From: Lichenostomus cassidix
Taxonomy: Eukaryota > Chordata > Aves > Passeriformes > Meliphagidae
Direction: 5' to 3'
Length of the DNA stretch: 64,000 nt
NCBI GenBank assembly: GCA_008360975.2
Contig: CM039179.1
Span: 56,644,666 to 56,708,665, forward strand
Shown here: piece by piece, positions 48,432 to 61,756 of the stretch
Layout of the letters: each line of letters opens with the position of its first letter
Numbering within the stretch: position 1 is the stretch's first letter
Program-made: the position numbers and the translations under genes
The notes under the pieces: generated by a model
What the model was told of the DNA's origin: nothing
The model's database searches: none
Seen by the model: only the letters and a program-made list of their open reading frames with translations

Positions 48432-51400
48432 TAACAAATATTTTATCCCAATGAATTTAAAAAGAAACATGTACCAGTCTCTGCAACTTCTATAATTTTT
48501 GGTACATGAGCGAACGCAAGATCTAATCCAATGTCCATTACAGCAAGTGAGAAACTCTCATTGATTTATTATGACTCTGCTAGCACCCCTTGACTCTTTC
48601 TGTGAGGATTTTGAGGGCTAAAAGCAAGAGATGCAGTAACCTGAGTTACATAGCTGTGTGATTTAGCTGGTGGCATCTAAAAGTTCATATCCTTTGTAGA
48701 ACATGTGCAAAGGGAACATGTAAGAAATTCACACTTGACTTACTCAAGAAAAATATGCTTTTTTTCCACAAGAACAGAGAGTTGTTTCTTTTGTTTTGAT
48801 AGAATTTCTTATGAAACATTGAATTTTGATGCCAGCTCCTGGCTGACCACTTCTAGAAATTCATCAGCTTTACTATGTGACAAAGTACAAGTTTGCTACC
48901 CTAAAGTTAGATGTCATAAAAAAAAACCCAAACAAATATCCAGAACCAAAAAAACAAACCACCAAAAACCCCACAACAAACAAGCAAAAAACCACCCTTC
49001 CCTACTGGCAGCTTCAATTCCCCTCCTGATCTGATCCCTCCTCCTGTTTGCATTCACAAACTCAAGGTAATGGGCTCTGTTATGGAAACACAACAAAGCA
49101 ACCCTCTACAAGGATACTTAAACCTTGGTATTCATATCTTTAAGATGTGAAGAACCCTGAGCACAATATATATTTCTTTTGGAAAAGAAAAATACCCACC
49201 AACCAACCAAACCAAACCACACCATGTTCTCTGTTAACATAAACTCCTTTCTTATCTTGATTTAAATCAATGTGAATTTTTGGTGAATTTTAGGCTGAGT
49301 GGGATCTGAAAGTCCAGTCTTAACTTCAGTAACAAGAATTTAAGGAGTAAGTATTTACACGTTGAGAGTCCCTGTAATATCTATCCAGCATAGGCAAAAG
49401 TAATTGTACTCACAGAACCAGAGTCTAACTGATAAATGGTCTTTATACAAACTTGTCATTTATACTAAACCTTCTGTAAAGGTGGGAGACAACACCATCT
49501 GTGGCAGTGACTTTTTGTACCTCATCATAGTCAATATAGAAGAAAGAATAGTTCTAGTATGGGATTTAGCTCACTTGTTTTAGACGTTGAACTGTAAAAT
49601 GAGATGCATTGCACATATTTCTCCTAAAAGACTGTAAAAAGAGCCTGAGGTTATAGACAACTATATTTATTCAGATTAATATTAATGTTAATATTTCTTG
49701 TAGGTTAGTATCCTAAACTAGTGATATTGGGTTCTCTCTATACTCAGAGGAAAGAGAACATTTCCTTCAGATAAGAGTTCACTATGAGTATCCTAGATCT
49801 CTCAGAAAAGGATGAAACTTCCTTTATAGATGCCTAGCTTTCATTTGACTGTAGTGGGAGCCAGTATTGCAGCCTAGAGTAAATACCAGACTTTCAGAAA
49901 CCTAAGATGAGGTGATAGGAATACCAGCTTTAATAGGTATTATTTTACAAAACAGCATATCCTGAAAAAGTAATGAGCCACGAGCAAACATTGGTAAATG
50001 TTACAGAGGACACATGTTATTTGGGATAGCAGATGGGCATCAGGTAACAGCTGATTAGGAAGGTACTCCCTAGTGTGTTCAAATATATCTGGACAGAAGG
50101 TGCACAAACAGTATCGCAGAACACATGTGAACTCAGTGAAAAATTCTGGCCACATGCAATGCTGCTGGCCAGTCTCTGGAACTCCTCTCTCCACATTCCT
50201 TCATGCCCAACACTGAATTCATGATTACTAACATCTGCAAATTATACTGGCAGTGTCTCATCATTTTCTGGCACCTTTGGCTGCCAGTGAAAGACTGTAT
50301 ACTTTGCTTAAGCCATGGACAGTTTAATGTAGTGAGTTCAATGCAGTTTATTCTGAGAATTTGCTGGGTTCTTGGCTACTACAAACACAAATAACTCTAA
50401 AACCTCCAACAACAACAAAAAATCAAGCTTCAGCCAGGTACCTTAAAATTTTATTGTGTTTCACACATTTTTCTTATAACCATTCACATACTAGTAAACA
50501 ACACTGCAGAGTTTAAAAGCCAAACCCAATACTGCCAGTAATAAAGAAACCAAATGGTAAATTTTGTGCAAACTATAATACCTAGGTCTTCTGTGCAGCT
50601 GCTTTTTTTGTAGCATTTTCTATCTAGTTTCCAGGGGAGAGATCAAAAACAAGTTTTGGTGTTATAATCCAGCTGCTTTCAACATCACCAGCACGAAGGC
50701 AGCAATAAATCTACCCTATTTGGCTACAAACTCCTGGTAATGCTTTATCATTAGCAGGACATGAAGAAGGCACTGTGCATCAGTACACATATACCTGGGT
50801 CTTCAATCATTTAAGGTGCAATGAACCCCTGCACTAACAGGTAAAACAAGGAAGTCACTGTTTTAAGAGCACTCAACATCTTGAATCAAAAGCTAATGCA
50901 ATGAACACAGCCCTCTGTCTTGCTGGGCATTCTTAACACTCTGAGTTACAAGGATGTTCTGCAATTTTTCTTGGTACTTTCTCTCTAAACTCTAAAACTG
51001 AGTTTAAATTGATGAATACTTCCATTAACAGCAACAAGTGTGTGTGTTATCAAATTGACTCACAAACGCTTTTCAGGTTTTTGTGCATTTTTAACTAAAA
51101 CTGCTAGGTTGTTTGGGTTTTTTCACAAAAAATAAAAAATCTAGCACCAAAAATTTTAAAAGGAAAGAAATGTACTTTCCATGAAAAATAGGGGGAAAAA
51201 AATCTGGGTGTCTGGTTTGACTCTTTACTTGCAATAAAGTAGAGAATTTTCACTCAACAGCACTGAGGAGGAGGCATTGCTGCAGTGTGAAATTCTGTGG
51301 CTGCTAACTGCTGAGGTCATCTTCACTTTTGAGCTGAGACCACAGCTAGGGAACAAGGAAAAGAGGAAGTTCTTAAGAATTTCTCTGACCTGAATTTTCT

Positions 51401-54400
51401 GTAAAAGTGATTTATATGTCTATTGTCGCCTTTGTTTGGTGAAAAAAGATTTGTACCAATGTCACTACAAAACCAGCTAGATCACTGATTTCTGCTTTCA
51501 GCTGGACACTGATTGTTGCAGCATAAAGAGAGATTTTGTTATATTTTTTAAATGGTTAGTTCAGTTCAGGCATGGCTACAAGAATCTCAATACTGAAAAA
51601 TGTTCCCATAGCCCAAAGTCATGTACTTCCTATGGTAGAGGAGCCAAGAGCAGTCTATACTAGGAAGATATCTGTGTTCCTTAGACAGTTATTTATGCAC
51701 TACTTTATTGTGGACTGAGAGTGGGATGAGTAGACAGCTGAGTCCTGAGAGACCTGCTGATGTTGGCTTAAACAGCCAGTGCTGGCTCATTTCCTCACTT
51801 CTGGTGCAGATCCAGAAGGCTTTCCACCAGGAGAGCTTGCCCGCAGCCATTCACATCACAGTTTCTGTAACAGATCCACACTTGAACTGTTCAGATGCCA
51901 CAGGTTTGCCCATCTGGTGCTGTTAAACCTATGGCTGTCACTCCCACACTAAAACGCAGCAATGACTTTCTCCACCCTTGACATCTTGCTGAGCTGGCTG
52001 TATCTGATAATGCAATATCTGCTTATAGCAAGGGAATATGGATTCTGGCGAAAGCACTGAAACTCTTCATGAATCTGTCTCTGCCTGTGCCTCATTATTC
52101 AGCTTTATATCACTGTTGATCTCTGGATTGCATTTCTACTGATGTTTATGTCCTAACCTGTCAAAACTAGTGTCATTTGTCCACTTCTGGTGTTGCATAC
52201 TTGCCATTGGTTCCTCTATCCTGTGGATAAACAGCCTTTTTGGGATTCAGCTGTATTAACAGAAAAGGTTACCATTGCCAGTTTAGCCCTGCTGTTCCTT
52301 TTCCTTCTGCCTGACATTATTCTCCCCAATAGATCCCCTTACACAAGCACTGTTACAGGTACTCTGCAATTTGCATCAGTCAAAATGATGTGGGCTATAG
52401 AAGAGTTGGTATTTGCACATTTTAAAGTAACCCAATTTGTTTTGATTAAAGTATCTTTAGAATCAGGGACTGAGAGGAGGCAGTCTCTAGCAAAAGAATG
52501 ATAAGGGCCAGCTACAAGTGAGCTATGCATGGTAGCCTAGACACAAATTTTGTGCAGAGTGCCTGTCCATTGTTAGCTTTAAAAAAAGTCCTATGTGTGA
52601 TTTTATGTCATCCAAAAGTTTTCCTCACGTATTCACCACAGATATTTCTCCACTGATACCTTTTTTTCAGGACATATTTAATGAGAATGTTCTCATTTAG
52701 ACAGTGGCTTATTGTCTGTGGAAGAATAATGCTGCATTTCCTCCAAACTGCATTGTCCGCCTTGGAATCCATTTCTGTTTGGCATTTGACACTTTTTTTT
52801 GGTGCTGCATAAAGCCTGAATATGCTAACACATGGGTTGCAGCACTAGCTAGATTTGAATAAAGCCTCCTTGAACACAGGTACAATTCTACAGTAGCAAT
52901 ATCTGATGATCTCTTTTGCTCACAGGAACAAATACCTGTCTTACCTCTGCACTATGTTTACGTGACATGAGAGGCTGGCTATTCACAATGTTTTTTTAAT
53001 CTCTGCTTAAAATAATTCTGGCTGCAGAACTCACTTGGCAATACCAAGAGTTCTCCATCTCCATTCTGTCAGGAATTGCATGAATGGCACAGTTGACTCA
53101 GAAAGAAAACATAATTTGCTATCTGTATAACACAACAAAAACCCCAGTTTTGCCTTTTGGAATGTTCTTTGTATAATACTATGCCATAAAATGTTTCTGG
53201 AACATGGATTTGTGGTACAGTTTGTATACTCTCACTCTTGGCTTCTCTCATCTTCACCAATCCAAAAATTTAGCTGTTAATCTCACACTACTATTGTCAT
53301 TGTTATCCCAAGCCTTCCTGTATCTAACCAGATTAAAGAATATTCTGCTAGGCAAAAAAATAACATATACTTGTGGTTTTTGCAGAAATTTCCATATAAC
53401 ATTATGAGGTTGCTGATTTTCTGCAATATCAACATTATGGATACCTATATATTGAATGAATAAAATTAATTTTCAGCAAGATTTTACACTTCCTAAGAGA
53501 ACTAGTCAGTTTTAGAAAGCATCAATAGAAACATTCCATGAGATCTTATTAATAATTGTTCAAGACTAATTTAGAGGTGCAAACAGCAATAGAGAGGCCA
53601 CTGACAGTGAGCAGTTATTTGCACAGTAAAATGAGTGTGTGTGCTTATTGCTTACTCTAAAAATAACTGGTTCATTAACTTTAAATGTATCATTAACCTG
53701 ATCATATTGTTAAAGTCAAGTGTAAAAACAGATACCTTTTTTTAATTTATATTAGCTGATGCATAGATAGGTGCATGTTCACATTTAGCACTCTTGAAAA
53801 TGCAATGTGACTACACATCCTGCAGAAACCAGAAGTTTTTAGAGGGTGAAAAATGACAGCAGAACCTAGGACAGGAGAACAGAAACAATTTTATTTTCTC
53901 TGCATTAGTGAATCTTAATATTCATTAAAAGTCAAATAGCAATATGAGTCTTAACAAATCCTGTAAGAAGGATTTTGCCACTTTGCTGTTTGTATAATTT
54001 GCTCCTATGTGAACTAATGGTAAAACCATTGAGTTAAAATGCTGGAGAAAATATTATGTATGTTAATAGATATTTAAATAGCATTTTTCTACCCTTCCTC
54101 CATAACTATCAAATATCACCAAATATTTACTCTTATTCAGGAGACACCACGATGATAGTTGGAAAGAGCTTGCTGTAGGGATTCCTTAGAGTTCCTGTGT
54201 CATAGAACACACCAGACTGAAGAACTAAAGGAAATCTTTGTCTTCCCAGAAGGGACTTAGATCAGTTGATTAGTTTTGCCAGCCTGTTCCCCAGCACTTG
54301 AGGGAGTGGAAGATCAGTTACCTTTGGAAAGAAGTTCTTGCCCTTCCTTGTGTACGTAGCACTGTGACATATTTTGCAGATAACCTTCAAATGAATGAAA

Positions 54401-57400
54401 TAGAGCTGACTTTCCTAAGGCCAGGCTGGATTAGGATTCATAAACCAAGGAGACTTCTCAATCTGCTTGCTGCTGTTGCCATTTCCAGATCCAGACAGTA
54501 CCTGAGGATTCAACAAGTACTCTGTACTACAAGTGTCCCAAAGATGAGCACGAGAGGGGTGACTGGCCTCATGTCAACACAGAGACAGCATGGCCCTCTC
54601 CAGCACCCACATAAACACTAGCAGTGTGCACATGCACCTGGGCACAGGCAGCCCAGGATTCTTCCTCTTCTGCGTCTCACCAAGTTTGAAGCTAATCTGT
54701 GAAACAGGCGCATACTCCTATTTCTTGACTGGCAAAACCAGTAAATTCACAGGCTTTAAGTTGTCAGACTTAAATCTATGCCTGGACCTGGAGATGCTTA
54801 CCTAGTTGTTGTCTCAGACCTTGAGTTCTGGTCAGATGTGAGGGACCTCCAACACATTAGCTAGTCCAACTTGGCAGTCACTAGTGAATCATCCTCCAAC
54901 ACACATCACATGGAGAGAAGATAAAAGAAAATACAGAAAATAGTAAGGAAAATTACTGCACAATTTTTTCATTTCATTTCAAAGTTCAGGGCTGGCCCTT
55001 CTTTGACATGAATCCATGATAGGACAAGGTGTGATTGGCTTCACTGGAACAAGCCTTATATCAAATTACAAGAATATCATGTCAGCGTCGCCTGAAATTA
55101 TGGTCCATGTCACAAGTGTGTGAAGTTCCATGATGACTGGTGAGTAAGTCTCCTGCAAACAGTGGCTGCTAGAGTAGCTGATCACATATAACCTAATACA
55201 AATAATTAATTAGTTAATTGTGTTAAAAATAATTTAAAATAGTGTCTCATTTTTATATGAGGTTTTTGTGTGGACAGATAAGTCTTGTGCGTGCAGTTCC
55301 CTCTTCACCATTGCTTTAATCAATAAATTACTTAAAGTAAATGTCATACCTGAGAATGGCCAAGAGATATCTTGTAAAGATATTCAGATTTCAAAACTTA
55401 ATCTCCATTACATGATTATAAATAAGTCTTTTATAAAGCAGAACCATAAATAGAAAGTCCTGATCAGAAAAGGATAAACAGAATGGAAGAGATTAATGTA
55501 TGTTTTTGTTGCTCACATTTATGCCCTAATCAGTTCTTTCTCATTTCTATTATTAAACAAATATCTGTGCATTTTTGTTTTTGTTATTGCTTTTATTTAT
55601 GAAAATTTTTAAAGGAAAGATATGTTTATTACACCATCAGTGTCTTGAAGATGTATATAATGAGGCTAGAAACTCGTATGAAGAAATACATGGCATATGT
55701 AAGTGGAAATGGACTTTCTAGTTCTTTCACAAACTTGCACAAGAAAAATCCACTTACCAATACACTACAAGAAATTTTGGGGCTTACCATGGAAATCTTT
55801 GGTCAAATATTTAATTGCCTTTTTTCTTTTTTTATATTCAATGGTAACTTGTCTAAAACACTGTTAAAATACCATAATTTGTCCCAGCATAAGAGTGGAA
55901 TGTCTGTGCAGTACCTGATGTTCATTCTCTTTTCCCTATCAGCTTACTAGCTGTGGATCTGTATGCCATCAACACTAGGATAAGTTTAAGTGAGGCTCTG
56001 TGTTTTCCTTTGAGCTTATGAGAGCAAATACATTTTTAATTATTTTCTGTATGTTTCCCAAGACTCTGAATCACTATATTGTAGTCCAAATATGTCTTTC
56101 ATGTAAAAAGACATATAAAGGTGAAGAAATAGACTGTGAAGGTAAAAAGGAATCAATCCTGACACCAAGAGTAGTCAAAAGTTTTAATAAGCTTGAAGGA
56201 GGAAAGTGAGATATGCAGCATCTCTGGATCTTTATAAACCTATACTGTGCATAATATGCCTGACAAAATATCAGTCACTGTGTACTGAATGTAAAAAAGT
56301 GAATACAAAGCAGACCGGTCACAAACATTTAAAACTCAGATTTCTAGCTTTCTAATCCCTTCTGAGTATAATCTTCTTGTAAACGTAAGATTTATTCCAC
56401 ATTAGTTATTCAAAATAGCCCAGGAAAACTCTAGAGTTAGGTTGATGAATACACAACCTCCAGTTATAGATGATGAAGTCGTGAGGTTAGCTTTCATTAT
56501 TGAGTTCCAATATTGAATCTTATGAACCTTCAAATCCACATGATGCAGAACAGAAGGCAAATTTACATCAATTAATTGTTTTATGAAAACCTGATAAAGA
56601 AGCACTGTCCTTGAACCACTCAGATTAATGAACCTAAATAAAACACGTGCATGTATCTGTGTATAAAATTCCATGTTAGAGGATATTAATGGCTGCCATC
56701 AATCACAAATCTGGTTACAGCTGATATGTGGAACTACTGTCACTGAGTCTAAATGAGAGAACAGTCTAATGTTTCTTTTGTGTAGGCAGAACTAAAATAA
56801 TAGAAGCCAGGATTAAAAACAATAAAAAAAGCATCATTGCAACATCTAGCAGCTGAGCATCTTCTCTCACCAGTTTCTCACTTTTTCTATTAAAAAAATA
56901 ATATAAAAGAGATCACCCACCCCAGCTATCTCAGATAAGATAGCTAAGAACTTCATTATGGAAGTATCTTTTTATCTTTATTATGCCAAAGCTGGGACTC
57001 CCAGCCACAGGTGGGATTCAGCTGCTGTAACTTAGATAAATGCTTAGAAGCTTTCTAAGTTTAAGACACTTTTATGAATAGTTAGGTCAGTTAAGTCACT
57101 GAAAAAAGGAGATTTCAACAGAGATAACAATGCTATAATGAATTATGCTTCTAATGAAAACAATCTGACAATGACATACTACTACTACTTTTGCACCTGT
57201 TACTAGGACAACACGGGAACTGTTAGGAACTGTTTGTCTATTGTTTGAATCAATATATGTAATTAAAAAAAACCCAAAAAACAAACAAACTGGCTTTCCT
57301 CCTCAGTACTCCTGTTTTCTCCTTCTGTCATCCCACTAAAACTAAGGATGGGTCCATCAGAAGGTGATATGTTGAAGCAGCATCTGCCTGGTAACCTTGC

Positions 57401-57553
57401 AGTATGTTCCACCTCCTCCCCTTGCCTTCATCCTGCACTACAAGGTTCATGGCTTAAATTTAGAAGGTATCGGGATGTGTTTGTCCAGATCTCAGTTTTT
57501 GATTAAGTGCTGTCACAACAGCTACTATAGAGAGGAGTCTACTTAAAAAATAT
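48432..57553. other. Unique sequence with A/C-rich tracts, no gene recognised
   Basis: A/C-rich, G-poor low-complexity tracts occur at about 48918-48997, 49193-49220 and 57264-57292. They alternate A runs with CC or CCC. No repeat family, splice-bounded coding exon or RNA gene was recognised in the rest. Frames at 52190-52501 (plus) and 54298-54621 (plus) are 103 and 107 codons but not recognised; the second lies in a locally GC-richer block (54170-54800). Confidence 0.4.
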
Positions 57554-57650
57554 TTGTGTATATATTGTGTGTATGTGTGCATCTGTGTGCACGTGTCTGT
57601 CATCATACATTTGCATATGTGTGTGTATATATGTATGTATTTATTTGTGT
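57554..57650. repeat. Degenerate TG/TATG-rich repeat
   Basis: Mixed TGTG, TATG and TATA units with interruptions such as GCACGTGTCTG. It is an old, decayed dinucleotide repeat. Confidence 0.7.
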
Positions 57651-59837
57651 TTAAAAAATCTTTTATTTTCTTTAGAGTAAAGCACAAGCAGTGTGGTGCA
57701 TGAAGTGATCAGGGCACAAAAGCAGGACACTAAATTTCTGACTTCAGAGAGTTCTGTCAAACTCCTGACTCCAAGATTAAGTTGTTTACACTGTTTCTCC
57801 CCTCATAGTGCTGTTTATTCTGTTTATTCATAGCATAACTCTTTGAGTGCCACGGACTGAATCTTATGGTTGCTCTAAGTTTGGAAGTCCAAGTACCCAC
57901 AGCTGAGCCTGAGTTAGTCATTCTGACAGGGAGAAATAGGCAGCTCAGAGGTAGATGTTCACCTAGAAAACAGCTACACCTGGTCATATGACCTTGAGCA
58001 GTTAGTAGTTCTTGAACTTTAATTATTTATCAAAATTGGAAAACATGAATTTGGTAACAAATAGCCCTTCACAGATGGGCATAAACAGAGAGGGCTGTAA
58101 TGCACATTACATGTGCATTACTCCTCATGTGTCAGAAAAAAACTTGCACCAGAGCTGAGAGGCAATAGCAGAAAGTCAGCAAAATGTGCCCAGTGGTTTA
58201 TCAACAAACAGGTGTATATTTTGTTACTTAAAACTTGATTTGCTGGAGTTCCAGTCAGGATTTGTTCATCCTTTATGACTAACATCCTAGACATTCATAG
58301 CCAAAGATCAGAGGCACAGCTATTCCTAAATCGGTGCCTTGAAATAACCGAGTGGGGAACAATACTGTGATAACTTTGTTCCAGATATATTTTTTTTGTC
58401 TAATTGATAATTTTCCAAAAATTTCAATAAAATATTTTCTATTAGTCACACTGTCCAGAAGCCAGTACCATAATGTGTTATTAGGCTTATTTCTATATTT
58501 TTCTTCTCTCTTACATTCAGGGAAAAGAAAGGTTGGACAGTGAAAAGAACTATGAATTAATTCCAATTTACAGTGGGAGTTATTAGTCTTATTTTTTTGC
58601 GTGCCAGATAAGTTAGTATACTACTACAAAATCTTGTACAATTACCTCCTGCTAACATACTAGCTTTTGACTTTCTTTTTCTATACAGATTTAAGGATTT
58701 GACTCTGATAGACGTGATAGAGCTCTTCTATGACTGTCAATATTTACTCTTATTCTAGGTAAATTAATGTTTTCTTGGTGTTTCCCATCTGTTTGCTGGT
58801 CTTCTTGCTTCAGAGGGCAATTATTCTATGTAAAAATGCAAGAGAAGTATCAGTAATTGTGACCTCTCTGTCACTGGCCCTTGCTGATAAATTTCTCAAA
58901 GGAATTCTGTCAAAGGGTTTGGACTGAGGGAGGCTAAACTTTGTAGAATGAAATCTATCACTTGTGAACTGTGCTTAGAGCTTCCTTATTTTAAGACATG
59001 AAAAATAAATGGTTTTAATATGAAGCATATTTTTTTACCTAGAGAATGACTTTGGGCATAATGGACTGTATTCAGGAATCTTCTGTTATTTCAGTCAATA
59101 TTTAATGTATTTGCTTTCATTTTCTGCCAAAATACAGTACCAACTTTTAGCGTTTGCTTTTACTTTTAGTTGGAAAATAACATTTAGAAATGCAGTGCAT
59201 TTCACCCCTTTTCGGTTAAACCCTAGAACTTGTATAGTTTATTTGTCCACAAGAGAAACTAAGTTTTAAACTACCAAGAAACCTACATGATGTATTGTCA
59301 AAGCATCCTGTGGTAGCTCAGGATAACAAGCATTGGGCTCAGCCTTAAAGGATTCAGTGTTTGAAACAGTAACATAACTTACAAAGAATAAAAATAATGG
59401 ATAAGTATAGAAAGCACTGGAATTGGGCTACTTTGTCTGTGTAGTTCAAAATGCAATACAGAGGAGAATAAAGGGGACACCATAGTCATTTTATAACCCC
59501 AAAATCCCATCAAATTAACTAGTAGACATGAGAAGGCAGAGTACAGTGGTATATTGCCTCTGTTTAATCAGACAACATGAGTTGCTATTGGCACTGAAGG
59601 CACAAAAATAAGATTAAAGTGTAAAGTAGCTTTTTCATACAGCAATTTAGAAAATCAACAATTATTGGATATTGGGACTGAAATACTAACCACTTAACAG
59701 AGGAGTCTTTGTCTCTGGGGAAAAAAACAGTCTTTTTCTCGGGGGAAAAAAACAGTAGTAAGATATTCTACAGATATTCAGAGCAATAATTCTGGTCATT
59801 TAGCTCCAAACACCTTTTTCAATTTATTAGAATTTGA
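57651..59837. other. Unique sequence, nothing recognised
   Basis: No gene or repeat family was recognised. A 15-bp direct duplication, GGGGAAAAAAACAGT, lies at 59717-59731 and 59742-59756. Confidence 0.4.
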
Positions 59838-60150
59838 TTAGTCATTCAATATAATTTTTACCAAGGCCTGTAGTGATAGGACAAAAATGAATGGCTTTAA
59901 ATTAAAAGACAACAGCTTTAGGTCAGATGTTAGAAAGAAATTCTGTACTGAGACAGTTGTGAGGCACTGGAAGAAGTTCTCCAGAGAAGCTGTGAATGCC
60001 TCATACCTGGAAGTGCTCAAGGCCAGGCTGACTGGCTCCTTGAGCAACCTGCACTAGTGGAAGAAGTCCTTGCCCATGGCAGGGGTGCTGGAACTAGACA
60101 ATTGTTCATGTCCCTTCTGCCGAAATCTTTCTCTAGTTGGATGATTTTAC
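59838..60150 (+). mobile_element. CR1 LINE, 5'-truncated 3' end
   Basis: Sense-strand CR1 3' region. Blocks in order: GGCCTGTAGTGATAGGACAA, AATGGCTTTAAATTAAAAGA, CAGATGTTAGAAAGAAATTC, GAGGCACTGGAAGAAGTTCT, AAGTGCTCAAGGCCAGGCTG, TGCCCATGGCAGGGGTGCTG, GAACTAGACAATTGTTCATG. The typical terminal ATTCTATG octamers are not intact at 60120-60150. The insertion is 5' truncated, in the opposite orientation to the 19.3-kb copy, and appears to be of a different CR1 subfamily. Confidence 0.9.
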
Positions 60151-60654
60151 ATACCTGACCTCAGTAAGATTTTATATAAAACCTAAAGCATATTTCATTC
60201 GTGGGCATATATGGGGATGCATATGTATTTATACAGTCACAGAATTCCTTTAAAACATGTGACACGATTTTCAGTAAAACTGAGTCTGATATCTCTAGGA
60301 GTCTTGTCATTTAACACTGCTTCTCAAGTAAAGGCTTACTTCTTTGAATTCTAAAGATGTTGCCAAAGTTATAATTTCTTTTTAAATTAATCTGCGTGAC
60401 TACTGGGTAATGTGATATTTTAAAAATTTAAAAATACCATAGCTATCTGATTGCCCAGTATGGCAAAAATATTGACAATATTTGACATGATCCACAGTGC
60501 TACAACAAACACACAGTGTTGCAAAAGACAGTGTAAAACATCTGTTGTCCTCCTTAATGTTAAATTAAATCCTTACTATTGACTTTGGCATGTGGTCTTG
60601 TTTGCCCCTTGATTTGGGAAGAGGCATCTCTCTAATAATCCTAATACTTGGATC
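60151..60654. other. Spacer, nothing recognised
   Basis: AT-rich DNA with no gene or repeat family recognised. Confidence 0.4.
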
Positions 60655-60915
60655 TTAAAAATTAGAATTACTCTCTTTGGTAAGTTTTTGATAATGAATT
60701 GTTTGCATATCTTTAATATTTAGGAATGGGCAGGAGCAGCTTGGGGGGTAATGGGGTCCATCTTCATCAAACCTTGATAAAAAGTCAATAAAATCTTCCT
60801 GAGTCATCTTTACCTCTTGTGCTAGTGGCTGATGTGCATCAAGCCTGGCATTATACCATGCACTAACAGTGGGTTTGCTTCTCAGTAGCGTGTACACTGT
60901 GCCTGCACAGTATCC
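60655..60915 (-). CDS. Candidate coding exon or relic, unknown protein
   Basis: The minus strand is open for 86 codons after an in-frame TAA and has no ATG at its front. The peptide contains VYTLLRSKPTVSAWYNARLD, then HQPLAQEVKMTQEDFIDFLS, then RFDEDGPHYPPSC, and ends TKESNSNF. The acidic stretch and mixed composition look more like real protein than neighbouring frames. An acceptor-like GTGCAGGCACAG lies just inside the frame, and a donor-like GAG/GTAAAG occurs after LAQE, so a shorter exon of about 87 bp is possible. I cannot name the protein. Alternatives are a fragment of a retrotransposed gene, an unrecognised transposon frame, or chance. Confidence 0.2.
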   Translation of the reverse strand, partial: GYCAGTVYTLLRSKPTVSAWYNARLDAHQPLAQEVKMTQEDFIDFLSRFDEDGPHYPPSCSCPFLNIKDMQTIHYQKLTKESNSNF

Positions 60916-61582
60916 TTAGCAGGGATTTCCCAGGCTGCCAGCCAGGAGTGGACATCATGAATTCCTGATGAACAAACCCAGAGGAGCTGGAACCTTGAGC
61001 AGTGTCAGTGTGAAATGTGTGTGTGTGCACCTCAGGAATTCACAGCTGCTATTCAGTCACTATACCCATCCTGCTGAGCAAATAAGGTTTTGATTGTATG
61101 TCACTGGGTGGTGCAGTTTTGTTCTTGCCACAACCTCACTGAAATTTCCTTGTGGCAGGCGTTGTATGAGACTAATGGCCCTTTTCTCTGTCTCCCAGCA
61201 TCTAGCACCTAAGTATTCTTGTCTTGTTAGTGTTGTATTAATAATGAATGACCAACAAATTTCTTGCTTTGTATAATATTGTTCTCCTAGACCTCCTCTG
61301 TCTTATATGCATGCATATTCACTTGCACATGCACACACAGAGAATAAAATCTATTGTTAAACTTTCTGTTGAAATCCCTATTAGCTAAAAAAAAAAAACC
61401 CATTTGAATTGCCACAGGTAATGGGGTTCAATATATCACTGACTGTTAATTTCTTTATGCTTAATAACATGAAATTTAAGACATATCTCTTCTATACCCT
61501 GTGGCTAGCACAGGTCTTTCCCATGAGAATTTTTTCTTGTGTTTTATAAACAAAGATGCAGTTTGGATGTTATTAAAAATGG
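60916..61582. other. Spacer with short TG and CA runs
   Basis: Holds a short (TG)n run near 61017 and a decayed CA run near 61330. No gene was recognised. Confidence 0.4.
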
Positions 61583-61756
61583 TGTCTCGTGATTTGGACA
61601 GTTCAGGCCTGGCCAATGAGGCCTTGGGGGAGATTTCTGACTGACCAATCTGAGTGACCTCTGAAAAATCTATATAAGTTGGAATCAAATATTAAAAGCT
61701 CTCTTTTTTATGCCACACTGAGAATCCGGGTCTTTTTCTCTGCTAGAAGCTCAACA
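61583..61756 (+). mobile_element. Probable short solo LTR
   Basis: The layout is that of a compact retroviral LTR: a TGTCTCGTG start, two CCAAT motifs (GGCCAATGAG at 61611 and GACCAATCTG near 61642), a TATA box TATATAAG at 61671-61678, an ATTAAA signal at about 61691, then ACACTGAGAATCCGGGTC, ending CTCAACA. This order of CCAAT, TATA and polyadenylation motifs is seen in gammaretrovirus-like LTRs. No target duplication was found, so the ends are a guess, and a non-LTR promoter is possible. Confidence 0.45.
61671..61678 (+). promoter_or_regulatory. TATA box of the probable short LTR
   Basis: TATATAAG lies about 30 bases after the second CCAAT motif and about 20 bases before ATTAAA. This is compact promoter architecture typical of an LTR. 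Confidence 0.4.

Noticed and set aside
54170..54800. GC-richer block with a CR1-like phrase (AAGGCCAGGCTGGATTAGGA)
   Set aside because: No other CR1 blocks follow in order, so the match is too short to call.
57590..57600. CACGTG E-box in the TG-rich repeat
   Set aside because: A single hexamer in a degenerate dinucleotide repeat is expected by chance.
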